From assembly GCF_900454865.1 (NCBI RefSeq), contig NZ_UGTV01000015.1, forward strand, positions 248,001-312,000: a stretch of 64,000 nucleotides of DNA. Reading direction: 5' to 3'. Below are positions 60,589 to 64,000 of the stretch, piece by piece. Position numbers and translations under genes: made by a program. Each line of letters starts with the position of its first letter. Within the stretch, counting starts at the first letter, position 1. Source of the DNA: Pasteurella canis. GTDB taxonomy: Bacteria; Pseudomonadota; Gammaproteobacteria; Enterobacterales; Pasteurellaceae. Below the pieces are notes generated by a model. The model saw only the letters and a program-made list of their open reading frames with translations. It did no database searches and was not told where the DNA came from.

Positions 60589-61662
60589 ATGAGTAATGAA
60601 GTAGAGCTTAAATTAGCCGTAGAACCTAATTTTATTAATTTTTTACATCAAAAAATAACGGGTTTTCGTTTGTTAGGAAATGAAAAGCAATTTTTGGGTA
60701 ATTGTTATTATGACACCCCAGAACATTTATTAGCAAAACAAAAAATGGGTTTACGAGTACGGCAGCAGAACGGGCAATATACCTTAACATTAAAAACCGA
60801 TGGTGAAGTAAAAGGCGGATTACATATTCGCCCAGAATATAATGTTACTTTACCAAATGCGGAGCCTGATTTAGCTTTGCTAGTTAAAAAGTGCGGTGTG
60901 GATGTGGAAAATTTGGCTCAATTTAAGCTACAGCCTATTTTTAGTACTGATTTTGAACGTCAATCATGGTTGATTGAATGTGGAGCGCACACAGTGATTG
61001 AAATTGCTTTTGATTTAGGACAAATAAAAGCGAATGACAAACAAGTGCCTATTTCTGAAGTCGAGTTTGAATTAAAGTCAGGTAATATAAGTGACTTACT
61101 AGATTTTGTGGCAGGCTTAGAGTTAGAAGGGAATGTGCGTTTAAGTGGGGCATCAAAAGCCAAGAGAGGCTATGCATTGGCTTATGCACAACAACCAGTC
61201 GAAGTCACTCATTGGTTAGAAAAATGGCGCGAGTTTTTACAAGTTGAACAAAGTACACATAATCCTATAGATAAGCTCAGTGCACTTTTTCAATTAGAAC
61301 AAGCTTTAATTGACGAAACTTTTACTATAGAGAGTAGCTATTTTAATGTGGATTTTTTACGTACTGTAGAACGCATTGGCGTATTTTTTAATTTGTATCA
61401 TTATTACATTGATCAAACAGTTTTATTAGAAACAATTTTTAATCAAAGACAGTCAAAATGTCTCTCAGAAGTGAATGCTAATGTATTAATAGATTTGTTG
61501 GAAAGTAATAATGAACTATTTGTTCAGATTCGTGAGATTATACGTTTTCACAGTGAAACGAAAAACAATCAGATCGCTTTAGAAAAATTAAAACAAGTAT
61601 TGCAAACTGGGCAATATGTAAAACGTATGATCAATTTAATTTCTTTAACCTTGGAGCATTAA
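60589..61662 (+). CDS. CYTH-domain protein, triphosphatase-like (YgiF family)
   Basis: A 357-residue protein with an N-terminal CYTH domain (1-200): the ExExK motif 'EVELKLAV' (residues 4-11), then 'YYDTPEHLLAKQKMGLRVRQQ', 'TLKTDGE', 'EIAFDLGQI' and 'ISEVEFELKSG', the acidic and basic residues that line the triphosphate tunnel. E. coli YgiF hydrolyses inorganic triphosphate. The C-terminal 150 residues are helical but shorter than a full CHAD domain (YgiF has 433 residues). It is followed after 3 bases by radA. A Hin uptake signal is inside (about 60888-60896). Confidence 0.85.
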   Translation: MSNEVELKLAVEPNFINFLHQKITGFRLLGNEKQFLGNCYYDTPEHLLAKQKMGLRVRQQNGQYTLTLKTDGEVKGGLHIRPEYNVTLPNAEPDLALLVKKCGVDVENLAQFKLQPIFSTDFERQSWLIECGAHTVIEIAFDLGQIKANDKQVPISEVEFELKSGNISDLLDFVAGLELEGNVRLSGASKAKRGYALAYAQQPVEVTHWLEKWREFLQVEQSTHNPIDKLSALFQLEQALIDETFTIESSYFNVDFLRTVERIGVFFNLYHYYIDQTVLLETIFNQRQSKCLSEVNANVLIDLLESNNELFVQIREIIRFHSETKNNQIALEKLKQVLQTGQYVKRMINLISLTLEH

Positions 61663-61665
61663 TTT

Positions 61666-63045
61666 ATGGCAAAAGCACCTAAAACTGCTTATGTATGCAA
61701 TGATTGCGGTGCAGAGTTTTCACGTTGGCAAGGACAATGTGCAGCTTGTAAGGCGTGGAATACTATTAGTGAAGTACGTTTAATCTCTGCGAGCACATCC
61801 TCTAAAGGGGATCGCTTTAGTGGCTATGCTGGGGAAACTCGTGCCAAAATTCAAACACTTTCAGATATTTCACTACAAGAAACGCCTCGTTTTGCGAGTG
61901 GCTTTAATGAATTAGATCGTGTATTAGGCGGTGGTGTGGTACCGGGTAGTGCAATTTTAATTGGTGGACATCCTGGAGCAGGGAAAAGTACGTTATTGTT
62001 GCAGGTCATGTGTGGTTTAGCTGAGAAAATGACCGCACTTTATGTGACAGGAGAGGAATCTTTACAACAAGTGGCTATGCGTGCAAAACGTTTGGGATTA
62101 CCTTCTGATAAATTAAATATGCTTTCTGAAACATCAGTTGAGCAAATTTGTACTTTAGCTGATCAGTTAAAGCCACAAATCATCGTGATCGATTCTATTC
62201 AAGTTATGCATTTGGCTGATATTCAATCTTCACCAGGAAGTGTTGCTCAAGTTCGTGAATGCGCTTCATTTTTAACACGTTATGCAAAAACAAGACAAGT
62301 TGCGATCGTGATGGTCGGGCATGTGACGAAAGATGGGACTTTAGCTGGACCTAAAGTATTAGAACATGTGATTGACTGTTCTTTATTATTGGAAGGTGAG
62401 GCAGATTCACGTTATCGGACATTACGTAGTCAAAAAAACCGTTTTGGTGCAGTCAATGAATTAGGTGTATTTGCCATGACAGAACAAGGTCTACGAGAAG
62501 TGAAAAACCCATCTGCGATTTTTTTAAGCCGTGGTGAAGAACAAACTTCTGGTAGCTCGGTGATGGTTATTTGGGAAGGTACTCGTCCATTGCTAGTGGA
62601 GATTCAGGCATTAGTTGATCATTCTATGTTAGTCAATCCACGCCGTGTAGCTGTTGGGTTGGAACAGAATCGTTTAGCATTATTATTGGCAGTATTACAT
62701 CGACATGGCGGACTACAAATGTCAGATCAAGATGTTTTTGTTAATGTTGTGGGTGGAGTGAAAGTAATGGAAACGAGTGCAGATTTAGCATTATTGTTAG
62801 CGCTGATTTCGAGTTTTCGTAACCGTCCATTACCACAAGATTTGGTCGTATTTGGCGAAGTGGGGTTAGCGGGTGAAATTCGCCCTGTACCGAGTGGACA
62901 AGAACGTATTAGTGAGGCGGCTAAACATGGTTTTAAACGCGCTATCGTACCATTCGCTAATCGTCCTAAAAATGCATTACAAAATATGGAAGTATTTACA
63001 GTGAAAAAATTATCTGATGCATTGACTATATTAGATAATTTTTAA
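61666..63045 (+). CDS. radA: DNA repair protein RadA
   Basis: A 459-residue helicase-like protein that extends recombination intermediates and helps in natural transformation. Parts: four-cysteine zinc finger ('CNDCGAEFSRWQGQCAACKAW', residues 11-31), RecA-like ATPase with Walker A 'GGHPGAGKST' and the KNRFG motif, and a C-terminal Lon-like domain ('VNVVGGVKVMETSADLALLLAL', 'VVFGEVGLAGEIRPV'). The length is typical. A Hin uptake signal lies inside (about 62030-62038, reverse). Confidence 0.97.
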   Translation: MAKAPKTAYVCNDCGAEFSRWQGQCAACKAWNTISEVRLISASTSSKGDRFSGYAGETRAKIQTLSDISLQETPRFASGFNELDRVLGGGVVPGSAILIGGHPGAGKSTLLLQVMCGLAEKMTALYVTGEESLQQVAMRAKRLGLPSDKLNMLSETSVEQICTLADQLKPQIIVIDSIQVMHLADIQSSPGSVAQVRECASFLTRYAKTRQVAIVMVGHVTKDGTLAGPKVLEHVIDCSLLLEGEADSRYRTLRSQKNRFGAVNELGVFAMTEQGLREVKNPSAIFLSRGEEQTSGSSVMVIWEGTRPLLVEIQALVDHSMLVNPRRVAVGLEQNRLALLLAVLHRHGGLQMSDQDVFVNVVGGVKVMETSADLALLLALISSFRNRPLPQDLVVFGEVGLAGEIRPVPSGQERISEAAKHGFKRAIVPFANRPKNALQNMEVFTVKKLSDALTILDNF

Positions 63046-63105
63046 ATATCATAGTATTATCTGACTTAATCTTAAGATTGAAAACTACAATAAAGGATAT
63101 CGCCG

Positions 63106-63585
63106 ATGGAAAAGAAATTGATAAAAGCGCTTGATAGTATTGATATAAAAATTCTAGATGAATTACAACGCAATGGTAAAATTTCAAATATAGATTTGTC
63201 TAAAAAAGTAGGGTTATCACCTACGCCTTGCTTAGAACGTGTAAAACGCCTAGAAAAACAGGGCGTGATTATGGGGTATCGTGCCTTACTAAATCCTGAA
63301 TTACTAGATTCACCGTTATTAGTTATTGTCGAGATTACGTTGATTCGAGGTAAACCTGATGTATTTGAAGAGTTTAATGCAGCAGTACAACAACTTGATG
63401 AAATCCAAGAATGTCATTTAGTATCAGGTGATTTTGATTATTTATTAAAAACACGTGTAGCAGATATGGCGGCTTATCGTAAATTACTCGGGACAACATT
63501 ATTACGGCTACCTGGTGTAAATGACACCCGTACTTATGTGGTGATGGAAGAAGTAAAACAAACTAACTTTTTACAACTGAAATAA
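63106..63585 (+). CDS. lrp: Leucine-responsive regulatory protein Lrp
   Basis: A 159-residue Lrp/AsnC-family regulator. The winged helix-turn-helix ('ILDELQRNGKISNIDLSKKVGLSPTPCLERVKRL', about 16-50) is followed by the RAM ligand domain ('QECHLVSGDFDYLLKTRV'). AAAGGA precedes the ATG. ftsK follows after 4 bases, the same order as lrp-ftsK in E. coli, which supports Lrp rather than a local AsnC paralogue. Confidence 0.93.
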   Translation: MEKKLIKALDSIDIKILDELQRNGKISNIDLSKKVGLSPTPCLERVKRLEKQGVIMGYRALLNPELLDSPLLVIVEITLIRGKPDVFEEFNAAVQQLDEIQECHLVSGDFDYLLKTRVADMAAYRKLLGTTLLRLPGVNDTRTYVVMEEVKQTNFLQLK

Positions 63586-63589
63586 GACA

Positions 63590-64000
63590 ATGATTAAACG
63601 AATTTCTGAAAAATTTACACCTAAGCAGTATTTGTTTGAGTTTTTCTTTATCTTGACTACATTTTTTGCGCTTTATTTGATTGCCGCGTGGTCAAGTTAC
63701 TCGCCTTTAGATAATTCATGGGCATCTTCAAGCTATATTGGACATACAATCAATAAAACAGGTGCTTTGGGGGCTTGGTTAATTGATTTGTTTTTTGTGC
63801 TATTTGGACATATTGGACATCTTATTCCTTTCGTGATTTTAATCACTTCGCTTTATTTTTTACGTAATAAAAAAAACAAACAATTTAATATATTACGTTT
63901 CAGTTTTAGCGTATTCGGCTTTGTCGTTTTTTTATGTGGGGCTTGCGTTCTCGCTACGTTATTACTAACAAATTCACCGTATTATTTAGCTGGAGGGGTT
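63590..64000 (+). CDS. ftsK: DNA translocase FtsK, N-terminal part (runs off the window)
   Basis: An open frame begins with ATG at 63590, 4 bases after lrp, and continues to the end of the window without a stop (137 codons). The visible part is the membrane domain: a charged start (MIKRISEKF) then hydrophobic helices at about residues 18-35, 62-82, 84-92 and 105-126. 'AAWSSYSPLDNSWA' is a recognisable FtsK feature after the first helix. FtsK links division with chromosome dimer resolution. The linker and motor domains lie beyond the window. Confidence 0.9.
   Translation, partial: MIKRISEKFTPKQYLFEFFFILTTFFALYLIAAWSSYSPLDNSWASSSYIGHTINKTGALGAWLIDLFFVLFGHIGHLIPFVILITSLYFLRNKKNKQFNILRFSFSVFGFVVFLCGACVLATLLLTNSPYYLAGGV

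Overview
The window is a stretch of chromosome from a member of the Pasteurellaceae. The DNA is AT-rich. It carries about twenty copies of the 9-base DNA-uptake signal AAGTGCGGT, the Haemophilus influenzae-type (Hin) form rather than the ACAAGCGGT form, and several of these are paired as inverted repeats that serve as terminators. Gene blocks match the order known in H. influenzae and relatives: ybaB-recR-topB-secG-tRNA-Leu, arcA/dsbD/purH-purD-glyA, queA-tgt-yajC-secD-secF, dppABCDF, znuCB/mepM and pit-ygiM-cca-lolB-ispE-prs. The species cannot be fixed from the sequence alone. No prophage, insertion sequence, CRISPR array or rRNA operon is visible.

Layout. 1-6.2 kb: the end of an AsmA-like gene, the efflux pump sotB, tRNA-Ser, the SulP transporter dauA, eda, a structured gene-free stretch, and epmA. 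6.2-11 kb (minus): an orphan periplasmic binding protein, a membrane metallophosphoesterase and acnB. 11-15.2 kb: DNA repair and topology genes, then secG and tRNA-Leu. 15.6-19.1 kb is the most distinctive region: an ECF sigma factor and its small zinc anti-sigma protein converge on a four-gene operon (doxX-hvfA-hvfB-hvfC) that encodes a secreted Cys-rich ribosomally made peptide and its modifying enzymes. 19.4-24.7 kb: the QseBC-type two-component system, mop, smpB, ubiD and arcA. 25.2-32 kb: dsbD, a second DoxX protein and the PurR-controlled purH-purD-glyA run. 32.5-43 kb (minus): queA, tgt, a hemerythrin-like and a TusA-like protein, yajC-secD-secF, trhP and a YdgA-type protein. 43.2-50.1 kb: metF and dppABCDF. 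50-53.7 kb: znuCB and mepM. 53.9-60.4 kb (minus): prs, ispE, lolB, cca, an SH3 protein, and a phosphate transporter with its DUF47 partner. 60.6-64 kb: a CYTH protein, radA, lrp and the start of ftsK.

The system most worth attention is the hvf cluster. HvfA is exported and carries eight EGKC motifs. HvfB is a DUF692 multi-iron oxidative enzyme and HvfC its DUF2063 partner. In related systems these enzymes convert EGKCG cysteines to copper-binding oxazolone/thioamide groups. Upstream of the operon I find two copies, 72 bp apart, of a bipartite element with identical halves and an identical 11-bp spacer (TGTAAGAAAAA-N11-CGACTAAT on the minus strand). It has the shape of an ECF-sigma promoter (GTAAG-N16-CGAC) and is the likely target of the neighbouring sigma factor.

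Other notable points: dppA seems to lack about 28 internal residues including the conserved YWG segment; an intrinsic terminator between arcA and dsbD has no gene to serve and implies a minus-strand small RNA; and an AfuA-like binding protein stands without its transporter.
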